From an uncultured Eubacteriales bacterium (GTDB taxonomy: Bacteria > Bacillota > Clostridia > Peptostreptococcales > Anaerovoracaceae): a stretch of 5,869 bases of DNA. Shown here in pieces: positions 1-5,093 of the stretch; the stretch's first letter is position 1, and the number at the start of each line of letters is the position of its first letter. The position numbers were made by a program, and so were the translations under genes. The notes beneath the pieces were generated by a model, which saw only the letters and a program-made list of their open reading frames with translations, did not search any database and was not told the origin of the DNA. The stretch is taken from the NCBI GenBank assembly GCA_902796875.1, contig CADBQT010000024.1, positions 1 to 5,869 on the forward strand. Direction: 5' to 3'.

Positions 1-100
1 GCGCAATAGGACACCGTGAACCTTGTCAGGTCCGGAAGGAAGCAGCAATAAGCGGAAGCTCTTATGTGCCGCAGATCAGCCTTCTCCTGGACATGCGGAC
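1..100 (+). ncRNA. ffs: Signal recognition particle RNA (SRP RNA), 3' part
   Basis: This is the RNA scaffold of the signal recognition particle, which binds Ffh (SRP54) and targets nascent membrane proteins to FtsY and SecYEG. The near-invariant helix 8 core is visible at about 21-46: the asymmetric loop strand GUCAG, the GGUCC stem, a GGAA tetraloop at 34-37, and the GGAAGCAGC return strand. The flanking GCGCAA (1-6) and GUGCCGCAG (66-74) match the positions that pair beneath helix 8 in Bacillus-type SRP RNAs. The 5' half lies outside the window, so I cannot tell whether this is the small or the Alu-containing large form. The 3' end is an estimate: pairing evidence stops near 75-80, and only a weak 4-bp hairpin (100-110) followed by a T-rich stretch (114-122) suggests where transcription could end. 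Its position directly upstream of dnaX is typical of Firmicutes. Confidence 0.93.
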
Positions 101-127
101 CTTTCAAAGGGCAATTTTCTTTCCTGC

Positions 128-133
128 AGGAGG
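128..133 (+). promoter_or_regulatory. Ribosome binding site fixing the dnaX start
   Basis: AGGAGG lies 8 nt before the ATG at 142. The same frame is open back to an ATG at 64, but that codon lies inside the SRP RNA and has no ribosome binding site. The protein family begins at MYTALYRAYRP, so this site decides the start at 142. Confidence 0.9.
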
Positions 134-141
134 AAGTACAG

Positions 142-1755
142 ATGTATACCGCATTATACCGCGCATATCGGCCGGAGACCTTCGAGGAGCTCCTGGGCCA
201 GGATCACATCGTGCGCATACTGAAAAATCAGATCGCCGAAGGGACGACCAGCCACGCCTACCTGTTCTCCGGGACCCGGGGAACGGGCAAGACGACCACG
301 GCCCGGCTTCTGGCCAAGGGCCTCAACTGCGAAAGCGAGGGCGTCCGCCCCTGCGGTGAGTGCAGAGCGTGCAAAGCCATCGCGGCCGGGAACTTCCTGG
401 ACGTGGTGGAGATCGATGCGGCCTCCAACCGGGGGATCGATGATGTTCGGGCCCTGAGGGACAGCGTCAACTATCCGCCCGCCGAAGGAAGACACAAGGT
501 CTATATCGTCGACGAAGTCCACATGCTCTCGCCGGAAGCCTTCAATGCGCTTCTGAAGACCCTGGAGGAACCGCCGGAATATGTGACCTTCATCCTGGCG
601 ACCACGGAAGTCCAGAAGCTGCCGGCGACCATCCTGTCCCGGTGCCTCAAGCTGGACTTTAAGCGGGTCCCGGAGGTGACCCTCATGGAGGGAATGAAGA
701 AGATCTGCGCCGACATCGGCATCCAGGTGACGGATAACGCCTTGCGGATCATCGCCGCCAACGCCGACGGATCGGTGAGAGACGGGCTGAGCATCCTGGA
801 TCAGTGCATCTCCGGAGGCGGGAGCACGGTGGATGCTCCCGATGTCCTGGAGTTTCTGGGAGCATCGGGAGAGGAAGTCTTCCTCCACCTGACGGACCTT
901 GTCCGCCAGGGCCAGGCGGCGGAAGCCCTCCAGTACCTGGGGGAAGTTCTGGCCGACGGCAAGGACGTGCGCCAGATGATCCGTGACTGGGTCAACCACT
1001 ATCGTAACCTGATGATCACCCGGTATATCCGGGATCCGGGAGCCGCCATCAACCTGTCGGCGGAAAACATCGACCGGATCCGGGAGCAGAGCGCAGGGCT
1101 TGCCCCTGAGGAGATCAACCGGGGGATCCTGGAACTTTCCAAAGCCATGAACGAGGCCCGCTGGTCCACCCAGCCCAGGATCCTGCTGGAACTGGCCATG
1201 GTGCGCCTGTGCCAGGCCAACGGATCGCCGGCCCCGACACCCGTGAAGGAAGCGGTCCCTGTGGCTGCCCCGACGAAAAAGGCGGCGCCCCCGGCAGAGG
1301 CCCCGGCCCCGGCACCCGTGAAGGAAGCGGTCCCTGTGGCTGCCCCGACGAAAAAGGCGGCGCCCCCGGCAGAGGCCCCGGCCCCGGTGAAGGCGGATGC
1401 TCCCGCGCCGGCTGAAGCGTCTGACGATGCTCCCCCGCCGGTCAACGATCTGGACGCCCTGTGGGACAGCATCTTCACCGACGGGGAGAAGAACATCAGC
1501 AGCATCCACCTGATCCGCATCAGCAGCAGGCTGGCGAAGATGGATGAGGAATCCTTCACCGTCCACGTCTCCGGGGCCATCAACCGCCGCCACGTGGAGA
1601 GGAACCGTCAGCTCCTGGAGGAACTCATGGAGAAGCGGACCGGGAAGCGGCGGGTCATGCGGATCGAAAGCGGCGACGAAGGAACGGAACCCACGGTGGA
1701 GGAAGCGGCCGCCAATGCGGAACAGCTTCTGGGCACCCGAGTCACTATAGAGTAG
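142..1755 (+). CDS. dnaX: DNA polymerase III subunit gamma/tau (clamp loader ATPase)
   Basis: This is the AAA+ subunit of the replicative clamp loader, which opens and loads the beta sliding clamp and, in its tau form, tethers the polymerase core. The predicted protein is 537 aa. Visible motifs are the DnaX N-terminus YRAYRPETFEELLGQ (6-20), Walker A GTRGTGKT (44-51), four zinc-binding cysteines (63, 71, 74, 77), Walker B DEVH (124-127), sensor 1 around ATTE (153-156) and the arginine-finger motif LSRC (R167). Domain III runs to about residue 360. An Ala/Pro/Lys-rich linker (about 363-432) with a 25-residue tandem repeat follows, and then a C-terminal domain (about 434-537) in the position of the tau polymerase-binding tail. 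The ATG at 142 is preferred over the in-frame ATG at 64 because of its RBS and the family N-terminus. It is first in a dnaX-ybaB-recR series. A possible gamma-like frameshift product is described separately. Confidence 0.97.
   Translation: MYTALYRAYRPETFEELLGQDHIVRILKNQIAEGTTSHAYLFSGTRGTGKTTTARLLAKGLNCESEGVRPCGECRACKAIAAGNFLDVVEIDAASNRGIDDVRALRDSVNYPPAEGRHKVYIVDEVHMLSPEAFNALLKTLEEPPEYVTFILATTEVQKLPATILSRCLKLDFKRVPEVTLMEGMKKICADIGIQVTDNALRIIAANADGSVRDGLSILDQCISGGGSTVDAPDVLEFLGASGEEVFLHLTDLVRQGQAAEALQYLGEVLADGKDVRQMIRDWVNHYRNLMITRYIRDPGAAINLSAENIDRIREQSAGLAPEEINRGILELSKAMNEARWSTQPRILLELAMVRLCQANGSPAPTPVKEAVPVAAPTKKAAPPAEAPAPAPVKEAVPVAAPTKKAAPPAEAPAPVKADAPAPAEASDDAPPPVNDLDALWDSIFTDGEKNISSIHLIRISSRLAKMDEESFTVHVSGAINRRHVERNRQLLEELMEKRTGKRRVMRIESGDEGTEPTVEEAAANAEQLLGTRVTIE
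1275..1281 (+). other. Candidate -1 frameshift heptamer in dnaX, copy 1
   Basis: The heptamer G-AAA-AAG sits with AAA and AAG as zero-frame codons 379-380, the same phase as the E. coli dnaX slippery site A-AAA-AAG. A -1 slip here would continue through 44 codons in an open frame to TGA at 1413-1415, giving a 424-residue product of about the size of E. coli gamma. The first base is G rather than A, so the P-site lysine tRNA would re-pair imperfectly on GAA. I found no convincing Shine-Dalgarno stimulator about 10 nt upstream and no clear stable hairpin just downstream. Function is therefore speculative. Confidence 0.25.
1350..1356 (+). other. Candidate -1 frameshift heptamer in dnaX, copy 2
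   Basis: This is the second copy of the in-phase G-AAA-AAG, created by the 75-bp duplication. A -1 slip here would add 19 codons and reach the same TGA at 1413-1415, again giving a 424-residue product. The caveats are those of the first copy. Confidence 0.22.
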
Positions 1756-1792
1756 TATAATATAAGGAAAGAATATAAGGAGGAATCAACTC

Positions 1793-2146
1793 ATGGGCAA
1801 AGGAATGCGCGCAGGCAAGAGACCGAAGAAGCAGGGCGGAGGCAACATGCAGCAGCAGATGCAGCAGATGCAGGCCATGCAGAAGCAGATGGACGAGGTC
1901 CAGGCGCAGATCGACGAGATGGAAGCTACGGCGACTTCCGGTGGCGGCGCCGTCACCGTTACCGTGACCGGCAAAAAGGAACTGAAGGATATCCAGATCC
2001 AGCCGGACGTGGTGGATCCCGATGATGTGGAAATGCTCCAGGATCTGATCCTGACAGCGACCAACGAGGCTCTTCGCCAGATGGAGGATATCTCCCAGGC
2101 GGAGATGAGCAAGTTTACTTCCGGTCTGGGGATCCCGGGCCTGTAA
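1793..2146 (+). CDS. ybaB: YbaB/EbfC family nucleoid-associated protein
   Basis: This 117-aa small DNA-binding protein of the YbaB/EbfC family acts as a dimer on the nucleoid; its genes typically sit between dnaX and recR. The N-terminus (1-17) is Lys/Arg/Gly-rich. A Gln/Met-rich stretch (19-33), made from near-repetitive CAG/ATG codons at 1847-1891, leads into the first helix, which likely forms a coiled coil (about 19-46). The beta-strand core [22 protein letters not shown] (residues about 53-74) and the following helix ending in [18 protein letters not shown] are typical of the family. The length is slightly above the usual 100-110 aa because of the basic N-terminus. AAGGAGG at 1777-1783 lies 9 nt before the ATG. 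The gene starts 37 nt after dnaX and ends 13 nt before recR, consistent with one operon. Its precise cellular role is poorly defined across bacteria. Confidence 0.95.
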   Translation: MGKGMRAGKRPKKQGGGNMQQQMQQMQAMQKQMDEVQAQIDEMEATATSGGGAVTVTVTGKKELKDIQIQPDVVDPDDVEMLQDLILTATNEALRQMEDISQAEMSKFTSGLGIPGL

Positions 2147-2159
2147 AGAGGAACGGGTA

Positions 2160-2759
2160 ATGAAGTATTACGCCAAACCGCTCAATCGACTGATCAATGA
2201 AATGAACCGGCTGCCGGGGATCGGAGGCAAGACCGCCCAGCGGCTGGCTTTTCATATTCTCTCCATGGATGACCGGGATGCCTTTGCGCTGGCCGATGCG
2301 ATCCGGGAGGCCAAGACCTCCATGCGGTACTGCTCCGTCTGCGGCAACCTGACGGAGGAGGACCCCTGCGTCATCTGCAGCGACGAGAAGCGGGACAGAT
2401 CGGTGATCTGCGTGGTGGAAAGCCCCAAAGACGTGGTCGCCATGGAAAAGATCCGGGAATACCGGGGACTGTACCACGTGCTTCACGGGGTCATTTCCCC
2501 TATGGACGGCATCGGCCCGGAAGACATCAATATCAAGGATCTGATCACCCGGCTCCAGGATGAAGAAGTCCAGGAGCTGATCCTGGCCACCAACCCCACC
2601 ATCGAGGGTGAGGCTACGGCCATGTACATCGCCCGTCTCATCAAACCCAGCGGGATCCGGGTGACCCGCATCGCCCACGGCGTTCCGGTGGGCGGAGATC
2701 TGGAATACGCCGACGAGGTGACCCTCCTCAAAGCAGTGGAAGGACGAAGAGAACTGTAG
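2160..2759 (+). CDS. recR: Recombination mediator protein RecR
   Basis: RecR acts with RecO (and RecF) to load RecA on SSB-coated single-stranded DNA at gaps and stalled forks. The predicted protein is 199 aa, the normal family length. The helix-hairpin-helix segment [13 protein letters not shown] lies at 18-30. The four-cysteine zinc finger is C58-X2-C61 and C70-X2-C73. The Toprim domain begins at [11 protein letters not shown] (82-92, conserved E87), and the C-terminal signature [17 protein letters not shown] is intact. The ATG at 2160 follows an AGAGG-type RBS at 2147-2151 with 8 nt spacing, and the gap from ybaB is 13 nt, suggesting translation from the same message. It is the last gene of the housekeeping block. 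No rho-independent terminator is obvious just after it. Confidence 0.97.
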   Translation: MKYYAKPLNRLINEMNRLPGIGGKTAQRLAFHILSMDDRDAFALADAIREAKTSMRYCSVCGNLTEEDPCVICSDEKRDRSVICVVESPKDVVAMEKIREYRGLYHVLHGVISPMDGIGPEDINIKDLITRLQDEEVQELILATNPTIEGEATAMYIARLIKPSGIRVTRIAHGVPVGGDLEYADEVTLLKAVEGRREL

Positions 2760-2822
2760 ATTCCTCCCCCGGCGACCCCGAAAAAAAGCAAGATAGTACT
2801 GTCCATATAGGGGTATAGTGCG

Positions 2823-2850
2823 TTGACAAAGACCGGGAAACGGATATAAA
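2823..2850 (+). promoter_or_regulatory. Sigma-70/SigA-type promoter of the first permease
   Basis: A consensus -35 TTGACA (2823-2828) is followed after 16 nt by TATAAA (2845-2850), predicting a start near 2857 and a leader of about 65 nt. The spacer holds ACCGGGA (2832-2838), which recurs at the same distance from the -10 in the promoter of the second permease. The region upstream (2760-2822) contains no gene and no clear terminator that I can see. Confidence 0.75.
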
Positions 2851-2852
2851 AT

Positions 2853-2899
2853 TAATTGTCAGAATTATTATTCATCAACGCAATCATCTTTATTATTCA
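2853..2899 (+). promoter_or_regulatory. Candidate operator and leader boxes upstream of permease 1
   Basis: Several elements are packed around the predicted transcription start. They are the inverted repeat TAATT-gtcag-AATTA (2853-2867), AGAATTATTATTCA (2861-2874), and CTTTATTATT (2888-2897). AGAATTATTATTCA matches the core of the ArgR/AhrC operator (TGAAT-4 A/T-ATTCA) at 13 of 14 positions. The decamer TTATTATTCA occurs twice, at 2865-2874 and 2890-2899, 25 bp apart. AGAATTATTA and CTTTATTATT recur before the second permease. These positions suit a repressor site, but the regulator is unknown. Confidence 0.4.
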
Positions 2900-2922
2900 C
2901 GCAAGCGTAAAAGGAGGGATCT

Positions 2923-4536
2923 ATGGAAGATCAAAACAAAGTCCCAACCACGGGCAATGAGAACCCTCAAGATCTGAAACGAGGCATCGCCGAATGGCAG
3001 GTTGCCTTTATCGGACTTGGCGGCGTTATTGGATCCTGCTACTTCCTGGGCGTAGGCTGGGACATCGAGGTCATGGGCCCCGGCGTCTTCTGGGCGTTCC
3101 TGCTGGTAGGCGTCATCGTCTTCGGATTGATGATCTCCTACGCGGAGCTCCTGGTCAACCTTCCCCGGTCAGGATCATTCATCGCCTACACCAATGAATT
3201 CCTCGGGCCCACGATTTCCACAGGATTCGGCTGGGCCTTCTGGTTCAACTGGGTATGCTATGTACCGTCGGAAGCCATCGCTGTGTCGGCCGCCCTTCAG
3301 GCGATCACCGGCATAACCAGCACGGTGGCCTACATCGCCTTCGCGGTAGGCACCATGATGGCTCTGACCATCATCAACCTGTTTGCGGTAGACATCTTTG
3401 CCAAGATCGAATCCGGCCTGGCCATCACCAAGGTGATCATCATCATCATCTTCATCCTGCTGGGCCTGGGCATCTGGATCGGTTTCTGGGGAAGCCCCAC
3501 CGGAGAGCTGACCGCATACAACATCACCGATGGTTTCAAGGGTGCGGGAATCAACTTCCCGTCGGATATCAGCGTCTTTGACGCCTGGTTCCCCCACGGC
3601 ATCCTGATCATCACCGTCATGATGGTCGTCGTACTGGTCACTATGCAGGGTACGGAGATCGTCGGTCTGGCGGCGGCAGAATCCAAGAATCCGGATGTGG
3701 CGGTTCCCAAAGCCTGCCGGAGTGTGGTCTACCGTATCGTCGCCCTGTACCTGACCCCGATCCTGATCGTCATCCTGATCTACCCGACGGCCCTGGCGGA
3801 CGATTCGACCCCGGTATTCGCGGAGGTCGCCAGAGACTACGGACTGCAGCCGTTCTTCTACATATTCGCGGCGGTGGTCATGGTCGCTGCCTTCTCCTGT
3901 GGTAACACGGGATTCTATGGAACGGTCCGGGCCATGTACGGACTCTCTACCGAGGGTCTGGCGCCCAAGTTCCTGAGCAAGCTGTCCAAGAACCAGGCGC
4001 CCCAGAACGCGGTGTTCTTCACCATGGCGTTCATGTGGGTCGTCCTGATCACCGGACTTCTCGCCGAGGTCACCGGCGCGCTGTCCAGCCTGTACGACTC
4101 CCTGCTGTGCATGTCCGGATTTACCGGAACCCTGGCATGGGTCGGAATCATCGCCTCCCAGAAGCGGATGCGTGTGCGGCTGAAACAGAACGGCTACGAT
4201 CCGGAGACCTGCCTGAAGGCGAGGGTCAAAAAGAGCATGGGCTGGGTGCCCTGGTTCGCATTGATCGCACAGATCATCTGCCTGATCATGCTTGCCTTTG
4301 CGACACCTGTCGAAAAAGCCTACATTGCGGGAATGGAAGCTAAAGGTCTCGAACCGGATATCGCGGTGGGCGATACCGGCGGCGGACTGGTGATCTTCTG
4401 CGTCGCCACATCGGCGATCGTCATTCCCATGATCGTCTATCAGATCCAGAACAAGAGAGGCAAGGTGGGACACATCGCCACCCTCCATGGAGATGAGAAG
4501 ACATTCGAAGAAGCCTTCCCGCCCATTAACAAATAG
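2923..4536 (+). CDS. APC-superfamily amino acid permease (AAT-like), substrate unknown
   Basis: This 537-aa integral membrane protein with about 12 predicted helices (roughly 24-46, 53-75, 98-126, 133-156, 165-189, 224-248, 268-290, 309-334, 361-381, 388-411, 440-460, 486-506) probably imports an amino acid by proton or ion symport, or exchanges it. Family evidence: the first-helix motif GLGGVIGSCYFLGVG (31-45) followed by GPG, the segment EIVGLAAAESKNPDVAVPKA (245-264), and the TM10 region SGFTGTLAWVGII (398-410). Together these fit the AAT family better than the AGT or LAT families. C39 replaces the glycine usual in the unwound TM1 G-S/T-G motif. The protein is longer than typical AAT members because of an extended loop before TM12 (about 461-485) and a 30-residue tail. 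AAGGAGG (2911-2917) lies 5 nt before the ATG. The gene has its own promoter, separate from the recR block. The substrate cannot be read from the sequence. Confidence 0.92.
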   Translation: MEDQNKVPTTGNENPQDLKRGIAEWQVAFIGLGGVIGSCYFLGVGWDIEVMGPGVFWAFLLVGVIVFGLMISYAELLVNLPRSGSFIAYTNEFLGPTISTGFGWAFWFNWVCYVPSEAIAVSAALQAITGITSTVAYIAFAVGTMMALTIINLFAVDIFAKIESGLAITKVIIIIIFILLGLGIWIGFWGSPTGELTAYNITDGFKGAGINFPSDISVFDAWFPHGILIITVMMVVVLVTMQGTEIVGLAAAESKNPDVAVPKACRSVVYRIVALYLTPILIVILIYPTALADDSTPVFAEVARDYGLQPFFYIFAAVVMVAAFSCGNTGFYGTVRAMYGLSTEGLAPKFLSKLSKNQAPQNAVFFTMAFMWVVLITGLLAEVTGALSSLYDSLLCMSGFTGTLAWVGIIASQKRMRVRLKQNGYDPETCLKARVKKSMGWVPWFALIAQIICLIMLAFATPVEKAYIAGMEAKGLEPDIAVGDTGGGLVIFCVATSAIVIPMIVYQIQNKRGKVGHIATLHGDEKTFEEAFPPINK

Positions 4537-4583
4537 GGGGTAAGGCGAAACGCAAGCGACACCGATGGATGAATAATTGACAA

Positions 4584-4615
4584 GAAGCAGGGAGGTCTGA
4601 CGGCTTCCCTGCTTT
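4584..4615 (+). terminator. Hairpin terminator or attenuator after permease 1
   Basis: AAGCAGGGA (4585-4593) pairs perfectly with TCCCTGCTT (4606-4614). Inner G-U and G-C pairs extend it to a stem of about 14 bp (4584-4597 with 4602-4615) closing a TGAC loop. Only three T residues follow (4613-4615) before CACG, so intrinsic termination may be partial. It lies 47 nt after the permease stop and just before the RBS of the next small gene, which has no clear promoter of its own. Readthrough could therefore supply that gene. Confidence 0.6.
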
Positions 4616-4630
4616 CACGAAGGAGAAGGC

Positions 4631-5008
4631 ATGGGAGAAGACAGACTGAAGATCGTATCGGCAAGACCTTTGAATCCCCGGTCACTGCGGCTGGAATTCA
4701 GCAACGGAGAGGTGTGCCTCTTCGACAGCCACCGGCTGCGGGGCCCCAAGTACATCCCTCTTATGGAGGAAAAGTATTTCACGGCGCCCCAGATCCGGGA
4801 CGGGGATCTGGGATGGGAAGGCCTGGATGTGACCTGCGATGCCAAATACGTCTACGATCGGAGCGTTCCCTACGACGATAACGCAAAGGCAAAGGAATAC
4901 GTGCCTACCCGAAAGGACATCATCCAGGAGCGGATCGCCATCGTTCTTTTCCCGGTGATGGCCATCTCCGGCATCATCGGCGTCATCTGGTGGTATATCC
5001 ACAATTGA
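4631..5008 (+). CDS. DUF2442-like small protein with C-terminal membrane helix
   Basis: This 125-aa protein has no known function that I can assign. Residues about 5-78 resemble the DUF2442 fold: an opening KIVSARPLNPRSLRLEFSNG, then EVCLFD, a segment ending in EEKYF, and a W-containing strand before the Tyr near the domain end. Family members are usually short soluble proteins of about 80-100 aa, often near toxin-antitoxin or regulatory genes. This one continues through a charged linker (79-101) into a single hydrophobic helix (about 102-123) and ends in HN, suggesting C-terminal membrane anchoring with the domain in the cytoplasm. AAGGAG (4620-4625) lies 5 nt before the ATG. It sits between two amino-acid permeases on the same strand, so an accessory or regulatory role in transport is conceivable but unproven. 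No toxin partner is seen beside it. Confidence 0.75.
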   Translation: MGEDRLKIVSARPLNPRSLRLEFSNGEVCLFDSHRLRGPKYIPLMEEKYFTAPQIRDGDLGWEGLDVTCDAKYVYDRSVPYDDNAKAKEYVPTRKDIIQERIAIVLFPVMAISGIIGVIWWYIHN

Positions 5009-5037
5009 TTGAAATAAAACCGGGATAATGATACAAT
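5009..5037 (+). promoter_or_regulatory. Sigma-70/SigA-type promoter of the second permease
   Basis: TTGAAA (5009-5014) and TACAAT (5032-5037) are separated by 17 nt, predicting a start near 5044. ACCGGGA (5019-5025) begins 13 nt before the -10, exactly as in the promoter of the first permease. The promoter lies immediately after the stop codon of the DUF2442-like gene. Confidence 0.7.
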
Positions 5038-5075
5038 AATTAAGAATTATTACGTTTCATTATCTCGGCTTTATT
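5013..5075. repeat. Long imperfect palindrome enclosing the second permease promoter
   Basis: The left arm 5013-5031 pairs with the right arm 5057-5075 over 19 positions, with one G-U pair (5023/5065) and one A-C mismatch (5019/5069). Nested inside is a perfect 7-bp inverted repeat AATAATT-aag-AATTATT (5035-5051). The outer arms contain CCGGGATAATGA and TCATTATCTCGG, and the right side continues as T-rich CTTTATTATTT, while the opposite strand reads TTTTATTT after its stem. It could act as a bidirectional terminator for flanking transcripts, as an operator palindrome, or as a hairpin near the RBS of the second permease. Confidence 0.8.
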
Positions 5076-5093
5076 ATTTAAGGAGGCATCGCT

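Larger units (their letters stand above)
1238..1387 (+). repeat. Perfect 75-bp tandem duplication within dnaX
   Basis: Bases 1238-1312 and 1313-1387 are identical over 75 positions as read by eye. Partial similarity extends to the left of copy one (1228-1236 match 1303-1311, with a difference at 1237/1312). The unit is 25 codons, so the reading frame is kept, and it encodes PVKEAVPVAAPTKKAAPPAE plus flanking Ala/Pro residues. The absence of silent differences points to a recent duplication or a conversion event. It lies in the flexible linker between the clamp-loader core and the tau tail, where length variation should be tolerated. Confidence 0.95.

Noticed and set aside
64..141. Upstream in-frame extension of dnaX starting at the ATG at 64
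   Set aside because: It overlaps the SRP RNA, lacks a ribosome binding site, and would add 26 residues not seen in the DnaX family. The AGGAGG at 128-133 supports 142.
154..1593. Long open frame on the minus strand opposite dnaX (479 codons)
   Set aside because: It mirrors the codon bias of the G+C-rich dnaX gene, has no recognisable domain, and its His/Gly/Arg/Asp-rich composition is typical of an antisense shadow.
1756..1761. TATAAT between dnaX and ybaB as an internal promoter
   Set aside because: It is a perfect -10 sequence, but there is no -35 match at 16-18 nt upstream and no extended TGn. It lies in an A/T-rich stretch leading to the ybaB RBS, so it is not supported on its own.
1847..1891. 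CAG/ATG-rich low-complexity run in ybaB as a microsatellite
   Set aside because: It encodes the Gln/Met-rich start of the first helix commonly seen in YbaB proteins. The units are irregular, so it is ordinary coding sequence.
2760..2822. Rho-independent terminator after recR
   Set aside because: The region has a C-rich stretch followed by an A tract, but no stem followed by a T tract on the coding strand. How the recR transcript ends is not visible.
3175..4488. Long open frame on the minus strand opposite permease 1 (437 codons)
   Set aside because: The product is highly charged (Asp/His/Gln-rich) and is the complement of hydrophobic codons. There is no RBS or known motif.
4551..4558. CGCAAGCG recurring at 2900-2907 and 4551-4558
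   Set aside because: This is a short self-complementary octamer with a 2-nt centre, found in unrelated positions (leader and post-stop region). It is too short to distinguish from chance.
4577..4582. TTGACA after permease 1 as a promoter for the DUF2442-like gene
   Set aside because: It is a perfect -35 sequence, but the bases 16-18 nt downstream lie within the hairpin stem and do not resemble a -10 element.
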